Positions 22,051-30,896 of a stretch of DNA of 35,332 nt are shown in pieces. How positions within the stretch are numbered: position 1 is the stretch's first letter; each line of letters starts with the position of its first letter. The notes beneath the pieces were generated by a model. That model was not told the DNA's origin. It worked only from the letters and a program-made list of their open reading frames with translations, and ran no database searches. The position numbers and the translations under genes were made by a program. The stretch is from JAYEHC01 sp964490635. GTDB taxonomy: Bacteria; Patescibacteriota; Minisyncoccia; JAHIHE01; JAGLIN01. Location of the stretch: contig CAZBCK010000002.1 of NCBI GenBank assembly GCA_964490635.1, positions 1 through 35,332 on the forward strand. Direction: 5' to 3'.

Positions 22051-23193
22051 ATGCCAAAACTGATTTTAGCGGTTGTTTTGATTGTTTGTGTTGGAGCGGT
22101 AGTAGGATTGATGGGATGGGTGACAACAAAAAGAACAGAAAGGATTGTAGAATTAGAAGAAGCCATAAAAACAAAATCGCTACCAATTAATAATAAAGAA
22201 ATTGATATTTTTAAATTTATTCCTGAGCATTCTGTTATAGTCCAGAAAAAGACAGAGGATATAGACAATGATAATATAAAAGAAATATTTTTATATTATA
22301 TTACTGACTTCAAAAAAGATTCACTGAATCTTGATGAAAGTATAACATTTGGAAGCGCTAATCTGAAAATTTTAAAAAGTAAAGAAGATAATAATTATGA
22401 AAGAGCGTGGAGTTATACCTATCCCAAACTTCTTGTCTATGACGAATCAAGAGAAAAAAGTAATAATTGTATAATAATTTATGACAAAGAAACTGAAATA
22501 CCCAAAATTGGATTTGTAATAAATCATCAAACTAATCCTTTATTAAACTCATATGTGTTTGTTTATTTTGACAAGAAAAGATTTATTGATTTTAATACAA
22601 TAAGAATTCTTCATAAAGGTCCTAAAAGTCTTGTTACATCCAATTCAATAGATAATGTGGAGATAAAAGACATTGATGGTGACGGCACCTGTGAAATTAT
22701 AAAAACTACTTCTTCTAAAAAACAAGAATACAAATGGAATAAAGAGAACTATAGTTATAAATATCAGTCCGAAGAACCTTTATTGAGTTTTTCTGAAAAA
22801 ATCTACAGGAGTGAAAAATTTGGATATGAATTTAAGTATCCTTCTTATATAAACCCTTCAGATATAAATATTTTTGAAAAGGACGAAAAATTAATAATTA
22901 GCTACGGTCATGGACTTGCAACTATTTATGCTCCTAAAAAAGTAAAGTCAGAAGAAATAGAGAAATATAGATGCATTGAAGGAGAAGGAAAATCAGCATG
23001 TTCTAAAATTCAATCAGAAAATGAATTTAATATTTTCAAGTTTACACACGGTGCTGTTTCTCATTGGGATAGTAGTTCTCAAACATACAGTTTAATTAAA
23101 GAAAATGAAGATGAAAGTTTTTTGGTTATTGAAATTGGCACACAAGGAATAAATGTTGATGAAACAGCAGCTAGTTTAAAAATGATACGATAG
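22051..23193 (+). CDS. Membrane-anchored protein of unknown function between rpoB and rpoC
   Basis: A 380-aa unrecognised protein. An N-terminal hydrophobic segment, LILAVVLIVCVGAVVGLMGW (4-23), is an uncleaved anchor or signal peptide, followed by a short coiled stretch and an extracytoplasmic part. DIDNDNIKEIF (70-80) and DIDGDGTCEII (207-217) have the DxDxDG calcium-loop spacing of FG-GAP/VCBS-type repeats. The C-terminal third begins with YRSEKFGYEFKYP, a motif common at the start of small exported domains in Patescibacteria. I chose the ATG at 22051 over an in-frame TTG at 22039. No ribosome-binding site is evident. It sits where rpoB and rpoC are normally adjacent and is bracketed by two copies of a 71-bp repeat, which suggests insertion. 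Confidence 0.8.
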   Translation: MPKLILAVVLIVCVGAVVGLMGWVTTKRTERIVELEEAIKTKSLPINNKEIDIFKFIPEHSVIVQKKTEDIDNDNIKEIFLYYITDFKKDSLNLDESITFGSANLKILKSKEDNNYERAWSYTYPKLLVYDESREKSNNCIIIYDKETEIPKIGFVINHQTNPLLNSYVFVYFDKKRFIDFNTIRILHKGPKSLVTSNSIDNVEIKDIDGDGTCEIIKTTSSKKQEYKWNKENYSYKYQSEEPLLSFSEKIYRSEKFGYEFKYPSYINPSDINIFEKDEKLIISYGHGLATIYAPKKVKSEEIEKYRCIEGEGKSACSKIQSENEFNIFKFTHGAVSHWDSSSQTYSLIKENEDESFLVIEIGTQGINVDETAASLKMIR

Positions 23194-23266
23194 ATAAATT
23201 TTCAACCAAATTCTTTCCACTTTCAAATTCATAGAAAAATAAAAAAAATTAGCAAAGAATATTTCC

Positions 23267-23337
23267 GGAGTCCTGACGAAAGTCAGGAAGAAATTTTAAT
23301 AAAATTGTTTTTAAAAATATTTTGCGATATTTCATCC
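23267..23337 (+). repeat. ~71-bp direct repeat, copy 2 (before rpoC)
   Basis: Same orientation as copy 1. TCCTGAC-GAAA-GTCAGGA is a perfect 7-bp stem with a GNRA tetraloop. An outer GGAGT at 23267-23271 can pair with ACTCC at 23353-23357. Confidence 0.8.
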
Positions 23338-23397
23338 TTGCTTTCGTAAGAACTCCAGTTTTTACAATACAACAATTTAACAATTTAACAATAAATC

Positions 23398-26300
23398 ATG
23401 TCAACTAAAATGAGCATAAAAGCCGAAGACTTTAAATCGGTGAAATTAAAACTTGCCAGTCCCGAGAAAATTTTGAAGTGGTCCCACGGAGAAGTTATGA
23501 AACCGGAAACCATAAACTACAGAACGCAAAGACCTGAAAAAGACGGGCTGTTTTGCGAGAAAATTTTTGGTCCGACCAAAGACTGGGAATGTTATTGCGG
23601 AAAATATAAAAGGATAAGATACAAAGGCATAGTTTGTGACAAATGCGGCGTGGAAGTTACAAAATCAATTGTAAGAAGAGAAAGAATGGGACACATAAAA
23701 CTAGCTGTGCCAATTGCTCATATTTGGTTTTTGAGAGGCATTCCTTCAAGCATCGGACTAACACTTAATATGTCCGTGCAGGAATTGGAAAAAGTTATTT
23801 ATTTCGCAAGTTATTTAATTCTTGAAGTCAACGAAGAAGAAAAGAAAGTTATTGGCGACCGCATTGAAGCAGAATATAAATCAAAAATTAAATCCGGTAA
23901 AAACAAATTAACCGTTCCCGAAATTAATGAAATTAAAGAAGCAAGAGATATTGCGAAAGACAAATTAAAAAGCATTAAAAAGATGCGCATTATTTCTGAA
24001 CTTGAATATAGAAACCTTTCCATAAAATACGCTTCTGTTTTTAAAGCTGATATCGGATCAGACGCAATAAGAAAAGCCTTGCAAAAAATTGATTTGAAAA
24101 AGACAGCAAGCAACCTTGAAAATAATATAAGAGAACTGCCCGCATCATCAGCGCAAAGAAAAAAAGCAATGAAGAGATTGCGCCTTATTCAGGGATTTAT
24201 AAAAGCCGGCATAAGACCAGAATGGATGTGCCTTACCATCCTCCCTATAATACCACCAGATTTGAGACCAATGGTCCAACTTGACGGAGGAAGATTTGCC
24301 ACATCAGATCTAAACGATCTTTACAGAAGAGTTATCAACAGAAATAACCGCCTCAAAAAATTGATTGAACTCGGCGCGCCGGAAGTAATCAGCAGAAATG
24401 AAAAAAGAATGTTGCAGGAAGCAGTTGACGCGTTGATAGACAATAGTGTCAGAAGAGGGCAAGCGACAATGGCATCAACGGGAAAAAGAAGACAATTGAG
24501 ATCGCTCGCTGATATGTTAAAAGGGAAACAAGGAAGATTCAGACAAAATCTTTTGGGAAAGCGTGTTGATTATTCAGCTCGTTCGGTTATCGTAGTCGGT
24601 CCGACACTAAAACTTGACCAGTGCGGTCTTCCAAAACAAATGGCTTTGGAACTTTTCAAACCGTTTGTGATGAAAGAACTTATTGATTTGGGACACGCTT
24701 ATAATGTCAGAAGCGCGGGTAAATTGATAGAACAGGGAATAACGGAAGTCTGGGACATTCTGGAAAAAGTAATTAAAAATAAAACTGTCCTTTTAAATAG
24801 AGCTCCAACCTTGCATCGTTTGGGAATTCAGGCATTTTATCCTGTTTTGATTGAAGGAAAAGCCATAAAAATACATCCATTGGTTTGTAAAGCGTTTAAT
24901 GCTGACTTTGACGGCGATCAAATGGCCGTTCATCTTCCTCTTACAATCGATGCTCAAAAAGAGGCGGCGGAAATTATGCTTTCGTCAAAAAATCTTTTGA
25001 AACCAGCAACGGGAGAACCGATAGTTACTCCGTCTCAGGATATGGTTCTGGGATGTTATTATATGACAAAACTTACTGACGGCACAAAAGGAGAAGGAAA
25101 GATATTCAGTTCTTTTGAAGACACGATAGTTTCTTATGAAATTGGATTGATTGGATTAAAAGCTAAAATAAAACTTAGTGTTAATGCACTAAAGCCATAT
25201 GAGAACAAAGCGAGTGTGAATTCTTTAGATAAAGGAAAAAGGTTTATTGAAACTTCCGCAGGAAGAATAATTTTCAATCGTTCGCTGCCAAAAAAGTTGA
25301 TGTTTATTAATGAAACTATGGACGCCAGCGCCCTAAAAGCTCTTGTCGCTGAGTCCTTGGATAAAATAGGAACGGAAGAAACAGTATTATTTGTTGATAG
25401 AATAAAAAGTCTTGGTTTTAATTATGCCACAAAATCCGGTCTGAGCTGGGGAATGGATGATCTGAAAATTCCTGATGCCAAAAAACAACTTTTTGATGAC
25501 GCTGAAAAAAGAATAGATGAAATAAGAGAACAATATGAAGACGGACTGCTTACAAACAACGAAAGAAAGATAAAGTCAATTGAAGTTTGGATGGAAGTAA
25601 AAAATAAAATAGCTGAGATAATTCCAAAAACCATAGGCAACGAAGAAGCGGTGGCATATATGATCAATTCCGGAGCAAGAAGCAACTGGTCAGTAATAAC
25701 ACAAATGAGTGGAATGAAAGGGCTGGTTGTAAATCCTTCCGGCGAGACGATAGAACTGCCTATCAAAAGCAGCTTCAAAGAAGGATTCAATGTTCTTGAA
25801 TATTTTATTTCCACACACGGAACAAGAAAAGGAATGGCAGACACAGCGCTACGAACCGCAACAGCCGGTTATCTAACAAGAAAGCTTGTTGATGTTGCGC
25901 AGGATGTTATTGTATATGAACACGATTGCCATAGCAAGGAAGGAGTAGAAGTTTTTGCAGAAGAGCATACTGATATAGGAAGAACAATGTCAATGAGAGT
26001 AAGAGGAAAAACAACCATAAATGATATTAAACATCCGAAAACAGGAAAAATAATTGTAAAGGCCGGTAAACAAATAGATAAAGACAGTGCTGATAAGATA
26101 GAGAAAGCAAACATAAAAAGCGTTTTCCTAAGAAGCGCTTTGAACTGCAAAGCAAAGAAGGGAGTCTGTCAGCAATGCTATGGCTATGATCTTGGAAGAA
26201 ACAAGCTTGTTAAAATAGGACAAGCGGTGGGAATTGTAACCGCGCAAGCGATTGGAGAACCGGGAACGCAACTAACAATGAGAACATTTCATAGCGGAGG

Positions 26301-27105
26301 TGTTGCCGGAAAAGATATTACACATGGACTTCCAAGAGTTGAAGAAATTTTTGAGGCAAGAGTTCCAAAAGGAAAAGCTGTTATATCCGAAGTTAACGGA
26401 AAGGTAGAAGAAATTGAAAAAAATCTTGACACTGTAATAATTAAAATTAAATTTGAACCAAAGATCAAAAATCAAACCTCCAAAACCGAGAAAGATTCAA
26501 AATCCAGCGAGAAAGACGATAATATAAAAGAATATATTATTGATAAAGATACAGCTATTTTTGTCAATAAAGGGGATCTGGTTACAGCAGGACAACAATT
26601 AGTGGAAGGACATGTTGATATTCACGAACTTTTTGATTTAAGAGGAATTGAAGCAGTGAGAAAATATATTGTAAAAGAAGTTCAACAGGTTTATACGGCT
26701 CAAGGAGAAGGCATAGACGATAAACATATTGAAATTATTATCAAACAGATGTTTTCCAGGGTTAAAGTTAAGGATCCGGGAGATACGCGTTTGCTTATCG
26801 GCGACATTATTGAGAAAGCTCAATTGATTGAAGCAAATGAGGAAATTGAAATGGAAAATAAGAAAAACAAGAATGTGACTGATAAAATTAAAAAACCAGC
26901 TGTCGTTGAACAACTGCTTCTTGGAATTACAAAAGCGTCTCTTACTACGGAAAGCTTCTTGTCTGCCGCTTCTTTTCAGGAAACAGCACGCGTACTGATA
27001 AACGCCGCTACTACAGGACAGGAAGACAAGCTTCGCGGATTAAAAGAAAATGTTATCATCGGTCGCTTAATTCCATCAGGGACAGGATATCGAGAGGAGA
27101 AATAA
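23398..27105 (+). CDS. rpoC: RNA polymerase subunit beta'
   Basis: A 1235-aa beta' subunit. It has the N-terminal zinc site CYCGKYKRIRYKGIVCDKCG (C65, C67, C80, C83). The catalytic NADFDGDQMAVH binds Mg2+ through D503, D505 and D507. The second zinc site is C844, C917, C924 and C927 (CKAKKGVCQQC). The bridge and trigger-loop region includes GEPGTQLTMRTFHSGGVA. A Lys/Ser/Glu-rich stretch (about 1022-1042) interrupts the C-terminal sandwich-barrel region and looks like a lineage-specific loop. The ATG at 23398 is chosen because it is the first in frame; a second possible start lies four codons later. No clear promoter is visible directly upstream, so read-through from the rpoB promoter is likely. 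Confidence 0.98.
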   Translation: MSTKMSIKAEDFKSVKLKLASPEKILKWSHGEVMKPETINYRTQRPEKDGLFCEKIFGPTKDWECYCGKYKRIRYKGIVCDKCGVEVTKSIVRRERMGHIKLAVPIAHIWFLRGIPSSIGLTLNMSVQELEKVIYFASYLILEVNEEEKKVIGDRIEAEYKSKIKSGKNKLTVPEINEIKEARDIAKDKLKSIKKMRIISELEYRNLSIKYASVFKADIGSDAIRKALQKIDLKKTASNLENNIRELPASSAQRKKAMKRLRLIQGFIKAGIRPEWMCLTILPIIPPDLRPMVQLDGGRFATSDLNDLYRRVINRNNRLKKLIELGAPEVISRNEKRMLQEAVDALIDNSVRRGQATMASTGKRRQLRSLADMLKGKQGRFRQNLLGKRVDYSARSVIVVGPTLKLDQCGLPKQMALELFKPFVMKELIDLGHAYNVRSAGKLIEQGITEVWDILEKVIKNKTVLLNRAPTLHRLGIQAFYPVLIEGKAIKIHPLVCKAFNADFDGDQMAVHLPLTIDAQKEAAEIMLSSKNLLKPATGEPIVTPSQDMVLGCYYMTKLTDGTKGEGKIFSSFEDTIVSYEIGLIGLKAKIKLSVNALKPYENKASVNSLDKGKRFIETSAGRIIFNRSLPKKLMFINETMDASALKALVAESLDKIGTEETVLFVDRIKSLGFNYATKSGLSWGMDDLKIPDAKKQLFDDAEKRIDEIREQYEDGLLTNNERKIKSIEVWMEVKNKIAEIIPKTIGNEEAVAYMINSGARSNWSVITQMSGMKGLVVNPSGETIELPIKSSFKEGFNVLEYFISTHGTRKGMADTALRTATAGYLTRKLVDVAQDVIVYEHDCHSKEGVEVFAEEHTDIGRTMSMRVRGKTTINDIKHPKTGKIIVKAGKQIDKDSADKIEKANIKSVFLRSALNCKAKKGVCQQCYGYDLGRNKLVKIGQAVGIVTAQAIGEPGTQLTMRTFHSGGVAGKDITHGLPRVEEIFEARVPKGKAVISEVNGKVEEIEKNLDTVIIKIKFEPKIKNQTSKTEKDSKSSEKDDNIKEYIIDKDTAIFVNKGDLVTAGQQLVEGHVDIHELFDLRGIEAVRKYIVKEVQQVYTAQGEGIDDKHIEIIIKQMFSRVKVKDPGDTRLLIGDIIEKAQLIEANEEIEMENKKNKNVTDKIKKPAVVEQLLLGITKASLTTESFLSAASFQETARVLINAATTGQEDKLRGLKENVIIGRLIPSGTGYREEK

Positions 27106-27143
27106 ACAAGAGACACGAACGGAAAACACAATATGATATATTT

Positions 27144-27182
27144 ATTCCCCTCCTTAGAAAAAGAGGGGCTAGAGGTGATTGG
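27144..27182. repeat. CCCCT-family repeat between rpoC and murC
   Basis: TTCCCCTCCTTAGAAAAAG followed by AGGGGCTAGAGGTGATTGG. The arrangement matches the copies inside cysS and the threonine-synthase-like gene. It may act as a terminator for rpoC. Confidence 0.6.
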
Positions 27183-27239
27183 AATATTTCTCGCTCCGTT
27201 TCCATCTCTCATTAGAAAACTGTAGTAAAAAACGCGAAT

Positions 27240-27272
27240 TCGCTGGAGTCCTCTGCTGAGAAACTCCAGCGA
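27240..27272. repeat. 33-bp hairpin repeat TCGCTGGAGT..., copy 1
   Basis: Arms TCGCTGGAGT and ACTCCAGCGA around 13 bases. The reverse complement of 30276-30308 matches it at 31 of 33 positions. It lies between convergent rpoC and murC. Confidence 0.85.
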
Positions 27273-27308
27273 GGCAAGTTTGACAATGAGAATGAGAGAG
27301 TCTTCTTG

Positions 27309-28808
27309 CTATTTTACCAAATTGTCCGCTATTTTATAGATATCCCCCGCTCCCATAATCAGCAGAATATCACCAGATTCAATATTTGTGTTAATTAGCT
27401 CTTCAGTTTCTTTTAAATTTTTAGCATAGAAAATAGAGTTAGCGTTTATAATATGTTGGTTCCATAGTGGCTTTAGCCCTGTGGAACCTTTTTGCGAAAC
27501 AGGTTCCACAGCATTATTGGAACTGTGAAACCAACGATTTTTCTTTTTTATATCGTTTACCAAATCAAGAGAACTCACACTTTGATCTTTCTTTTTTTCC
27601 CTTCCTGTCACATCAAATATCTCCGATAAAATTAAAATGTCAGCGCCATTGAAACTTTTTAAAAAATCCTGATATAATTTTTTCGTTCGACTGTGTTGGT
27701 GCGGTTGGAAAACAGCAAAAATTCTCCGGTTGGGATAGAATTCTCGCACCGCCTCAATAGTTGCTTTGACTGCTGTCGGATGATGCGCGTAATCGGAGAC
27801 AACTAAAGCGTTTTTATATTCCCCCTTTATTTCAAATCTCCGCCAAATCCCGGAAAAATTTACGAGGGATTTTTTTATTACTTCAACCGGAATATCTAAA
27901 ACCAATCCCAAAGTAATTACCCCCAAAGCATTATACACATTAAATAATCCCGGCATCTTCAAAATAAACTCACCCAATTTTTTATTATTGTAAAACACCT
28001 TAAATTTAGTTTTCCCGCTTTTGAAGTCAACACTACAAACTCGCACATCGTTAGTTTTATTTAAACCAAAAGATAGAATTTTGAATTTTGAATTTTGAAT
28101 TTTGCTTGATGCTTGATGCTTGATACTTGATACTCTTTCATCATCTCCATTACAAATCAAAACTCCATCTTCCGGTAAATGCCCAATAAACTCCTCAAAC
28201 ACGCTTCTCATATCATCCAAGTCCCGATAATAATCCGTATGATCAAGTTCAATGTTATTTAAAATAATTATTTTCGGATATAGATTCAAAAAAGATCGTT
28301 CATATTCACATGCTTCGGCAACAAAATATTTATTTTTTCCTATTCTTAAATTACTGTTATTAAACTGCGACACTAAACTACCGACAATGACAGATGGATC
28401 TAATCTCGCGTCTTCCAGCAAAATCCCTGCCATTGCGGAAACAGTTGACTTGCCATGCGTTCCGCAAACCGCAATACCAAACTTATCGTTAAAAATTATT
28501 CCCAGCGCTTCCGGGTAAGTGATTGTTTTTATTTTCAATTCTTTCGCTTTTTTTAATTCCGGATTATTTTTCGGAACAGCGGTTGTATAGATAACCAAAT
28601 CCAGATCATCAGAAATATTTTTTTCTACTTGGCTACTATAAATTTTAACTCCTAATTTTTTTAATTTATCCACTACTAAAGAAGGGCTCAGATCAGAGCC
28701 GCTTATTTCTTTACTCTTTTCTTTCATCAATCGGGCAATCGCGCTTAATCCAATCCCGCCAACACCAATGAAATGGATTTCTTTTATTTTATTCAAATCT
28801 ACAGTCAT
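27309..28808 (-). CDS. murC: UDP-N-acetylmuramate--L-alanine ligase
   Basis: First amino-acid-adding enzyme of peptidoglycan precursor synthesis, ATP-dependent and cytoplasmic. It shows the N-terminal UDP-binding HFIGVGGIGLSAIA (12-25), the ATP P-loop GTHGKST (116-122), EACEYERSFLNL (165-176), the NNIELDHTDYY stretch (184-194) and DYAHHPTAV (339-347). The protein is 499 aa, longer than the usual ~460, and two segments explain the excess. Residues about 227-245 are encoded by heptanucleotide tandem repeats, and about 425-453 by a hairpin repeat. Both are read in frame, and all catalytic motifs are intact, so the gene is probably functional. It is the last gene of the cell-wall cluster, after murG with a 133-bp inverted-repeat element between. 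Confidence 0.96.
   Translation of the reverse strand: MTVDLNKIKEIHFIGVGGIGLSAIARLMKEKSKEISGSDLSPSLVVDKLKKLGVKIYSSQVEKNISDDLDLVIYTTAVPKNNPELKKAKELKIKTITYPEALGIIFNDKFGIAVCGTHGKSTVSAMAGILLEDARLDPSVIVGSLVSQFNNSNLRIGKNKYFVAEACEYERSFLNLYPKIIILNNIELDHTDYYRDLDDMRSVFEEFIGHLPEDGVLICNGDDERVSSIKHQASSKIQNSKFKILSFGLNKTNDVRVCSVDFKSGKTKFKVFYNNKKLGEFILKMPGLFNVYNALGVITLGLVLDIPVEVIKKSLVNFSGIWRRFEIKGEYKNALVVSDYAHHPTAVKATIEAVREFYPNRRIFAVFQPHQHSRTKKLYQDFLKSFNGADILILSEIFDVTGREKKKDQSVSSLDLVNDIKKKNRWFHSSNNAVEPVSQKGSTGLKPLWNQHIINANSIFYAKNLKETEELINTNIESGDILLIMGAGDIYKIADNLVK
27453..27534. repeat. Hairpin repeat inserted in frame in murC
   Basis: GTTGGTTCCATAG at one end and its near-complement (CTGTGAAACCAAC) at the other. 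Internal CTGTGGAACC and GGTTCCACAG form a second hairpin. It encodes MurC residues about 425-452 (RWFHSSNN...PLWNQ region), which do not resemble the family. Confidence 0.8.
28081..28134. repeat. Heptanucleotide tandem repeats inside murC
   Basis: TTGAATT three times (28081-28101), then GCTTGAT three times plus one ACTTGAT (28104-28131). The period of seven is not a multiple of three; the minus-strand reading gives the Ser/Lys/Gln-rich segment at about 227-245 of MurC. Confidence 0.9.
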
Positions 28809-28856
28809 ATTAACACATAAAATATTACTTAGAATAAAACAACTAAGATATTAAAA

Positions 28857-28989
28857 GACTTATGCGCTTCAATCTCATCACGCCTTGGAGTATAGAACGA
28901 GTGATAGCGGAGTTCTACTGAAAGCGGGGATATAATATTTTCAGGTCAAACTCCGCTATCGCTCGTTTGATACTCCAAGCACATAAGTC
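28857..28989. repeat. 133-bp inverted-repeat element between murG and murC
   Basis: A near-palindrome with arms CTTGGAGTATAGAACGAGTG... and ...CGCTCGTTTGATACTCCAAG and outer GACTTATG/CATAAGTC. Its reverse complement aligns along its length with 17426-17538, including the GCTTTCAG and GTTTGACCT centre, so the two are members of one family in opposite orientation. Confidence 0.85.
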
Positions 28990-29038
28990 CTAAAAATATT
29001 AATTTCCTAATTTCTGTCGTTTCTTACTACCTACTACT

Positions 29039-30136
29039 TCACTTCGCTGTCTTAATTATTTCCTCCGCTATTTTTCTTGCCGCCAGAGGATTGGCCAACT
29101 GTTTGGCCGCTCTCTGCATTTCTATAATTTTTAAATGATCTTTAAAAATATCGTTTATAACATTCAAAAGAAGATGTGGCTTTAAATTTTTCTCTCCCAA
29201 TAGAATTGCCGCTCCCGCTTCAGAATAATGAAACGCATTCATCTTTTGTTTATCGCTTACAGCCGAAGCTAAAGGTATTAGAACACTCGGTTTTCCAACA
29301 GCCATAATTTCTGAAACAGTATTTGCTCCGGCTCTGCTTGTTATAAGATCACAAGCAGCATACGCATCAGCAATTCTCTTTTTAAAAAAAGGAAATAAAT
29401 GATAACCACCTAAATTATAGATATTCATTTTCTCAACTATTGATCTTACTTTATCATAATTGCCAACACCGCACTGATGAATTATTTGGTAATCTTTCAA
29501 TAGTTCGGGAAGCACTTCTATGATAAGTCTGTTTATTTCTTCGGCTCCCTCACTGCCTCCCATAACAAGAATTACCGGTTTTTCTTTACTCAATGAAAAA
29601 CTTTCCATAGCTTCTTCTTTATTTTTTCGAAATATAAAGTTTCTTACAGGATTTCCCGTAAAAAACACTTTTGAAGAATTATAAAGATCTTTGCTTTCAT
29701 TGAATGATATCGCGACTTTTTCCGCAAAACGAAACATAAACTTATCCATTCGGCTTGGAACCGAATCTGATTCGTGAACAATGATAGGAATTCTAAATAT
29801 CCATCCGGCAAAAACAACAGGCACCGAAACATATCCTCCTTTGGAAAAAATAATATCTGGCATAAAATTAAAAACATGAATTAATGCTTGAAAAAAAGCA
29901 ATTATGCCAAACGGTAGTGCCAGAAAAGGATTGGTCCTTTTTGAAATTGTTATTGTTTTATAGGGAATTTTTGTTTCTTCAAATATTTCCCAAAGAAAAT
30001 GACTTTTGGAAGTGATCAACATAAACTCAAGTGATTCCAGATTTGCTTCTTTCTTAAGACTTTTTATCGCGTCATAAACAGCAATGATCGGAGATAAATG
30101 CCCCGCCAAAGATTCCCCTGTTAATAATATTCTCAT
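29039..30136 (-). CDS. murG: Lipid II synthase MurG (UDP-GlcNAc:lipid I GlcNAc transferase)
   Basis: Family 28 glycosyltransferase that adds GlcNAc to lipid I on the inner face of the membrane, 365 aa. The N-terminal loop reads TGESLAGHLSP (6-16), not the usual TGGGTGGHVYP, so two of its glycines are replaced; the His is kept. Other landmarks agree with the family. These are DIIFSKGGYVSVPVVFAGWI, PIIVHESDSVPSRMDKF, GNPVRNFI, VMGGSEGAEEINRLI, ADAYAACDLITSRAGANTVSE and KPSVLIPL. It is the second-last gene of the division and cell-wall cluster. No clear ribosome-binding site is seen. Confidence 0.93.
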   Translation of the reverse strand: MRILLTGESLAGHLSPIIAVYDAIKSLKKEANLESLEFMLITSKSHFLWEIFEETKIPYKTITISKRTNPFLALPFGIIAFFQALIHVFNFMPDIIFSKGGYVSVPVVFAGWIFRIPIIVHESDSVPSRMDKFMFRFAEKVAISFNESKDLYNSSKVFFTGNPVRNFIFRKNKEEAMESFSLSKEKPVILVMGGSEGAEEINRLIIEVLPELLKDYQIIHQCGVGNYDKVRSIVEKMNIYNLGGYHLFPFFKKRIADAYAACDLITSRAGANTVSEIMAVGKPSVLIPLASAVSDKQKMNAFHYSEAGAAILLGEKNLKPHLLLNVINDIFKDHLKIIEMQRAAKQLANPLAARKIAEEIIKTAK

Positions 30137-30180
30137 AGGTTTATATTAAATTGCTAACTTTAGGACTTTCTCACTTCTTT

Positions 30181-30270
30181 GTCATTCCGAAAAATTTCGG
30201 AGCTTAGCGGAAAAATTTGTCCGGAATCCAGTAAGTCTTAATAAATAATATTTTTTGTATAGTTCCCTTA
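30181..30270. repeat. GTCATTCCG-type repeat, copy 1
   Basis: GTCATTCCGAAAAATTTCGG, then TTTGTCCGGAATCCAGTAAG, TCTTAATAAATAATATTTTT and TGTATAGTTCCCTTA. The second half is shared with 33650-33697. The 304-base stretch 30137-30440 has no gene. It holds this element, the 33-bp hairpin at 30276-30308 and a diverged hairpin remnant (CTCTGTTGAGAG) near 30331. Confidence 0.7.
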
Positions 30271-30275
30271 TCGCC

Positions 30276-30308
30276 TCGCTGGAGTCTCTCGGCAGAGGAC
30301 TCCAGCGA
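30276..30308. repeat. 33-bp hairpin repeat TCGCTGGAGT..., copy 2 (inverted)
   Basis: Arms TCGCTGGAGT and ACTCCAGCGA. It is an inverted copy (31 of 33) of 27240-27272. The two copies flank the murC-murG block. Confidence 0.85.
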
Positions 30309-30440
30309 ATTGCGCGTGCTCATCGCAACCCTCTGTTGAGAGACTACGACGGGACAGAAAGAGTGAGAAAGTCCTATCACTATTATTCTAACATTTTTTG
30401 GATAAAAAAAGAAGAGATAATTCAACTTATGAAATTACCT

Positions 30441-30896
30441 CTATAACAGTCCACTTCCACTGTAAGCAGTAGAAAGACTTTTAAGTTCCTCCTTCTCTTT
30501 TTCTGTTTCCGCATTTTCAGCAAGAATATTATAAGCTTTTCCTATAATATTCAAAAGACGATTACGCAAAATCCTCCACTCAAGTCCAATTTCATCATAT
30601 TTTAGTATGATTTGCGTTATTGGTATTGTTTTTACAATAACATCCTTTGGGTCACAATCACCCATCGCTTCGCCATATCTTGAGAAAATTTTCTGAGCTT
30701 TTCCCCAAAGAATTTCTTTCGGAACATTCTTTGCCACTTCTTCCACTTCAAGTTGATATCTTGTGACAGGATTTTCTCTGAGTTCTTCTATGCTAAGCTG
30801 GCATTCCGGAGGAAAACTTTTCTCAATCTCCTCTAGTTGCCTCTCAAAAGTAACGAATGCTTCATTCTCACTTTTGCTTTCTGTATATTCTTTCAT
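30441..30896 (-). CDS. Unrecognised 151-aa protein between ftsW and murG
   Basis: A soluble, Glu/Lys-rich, largely helical protein with no recognised domain. It contains QLEEIEKSFPPECQLSIEEL (about 20-39), KEILWGKAQKIFSRYGEAM (60-78), a central VIVKTIPITQIILKYDEIGL segment (86-105) and a helical RLLNIIGKAYNILAENAETEKEKEELK end. AAGGAA lies 9 bases before the ATG, and a promoter at 31047-31075 would give it its own transcript with a ~145-nt leader. It interrupts the ftsW-murG order, and nothing indicates a division role. A small cysteine pair (C33, C80) is present but no zinc motif. Confidence 0.7.
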   Translation of the reverse strand: MKEYTESKSENEAFVTFERQLEEIEKSFPPECQLSIEELRENPVTRYQLEVEEVAKNVPKEILWGKAQKIFSRYGEAMGDCDPKDVIVKTIPITQIILKYDEIGLEWRILRNRLLNIIGKAYNILAENAETEKEKEELKSLSTAYSGSGLL

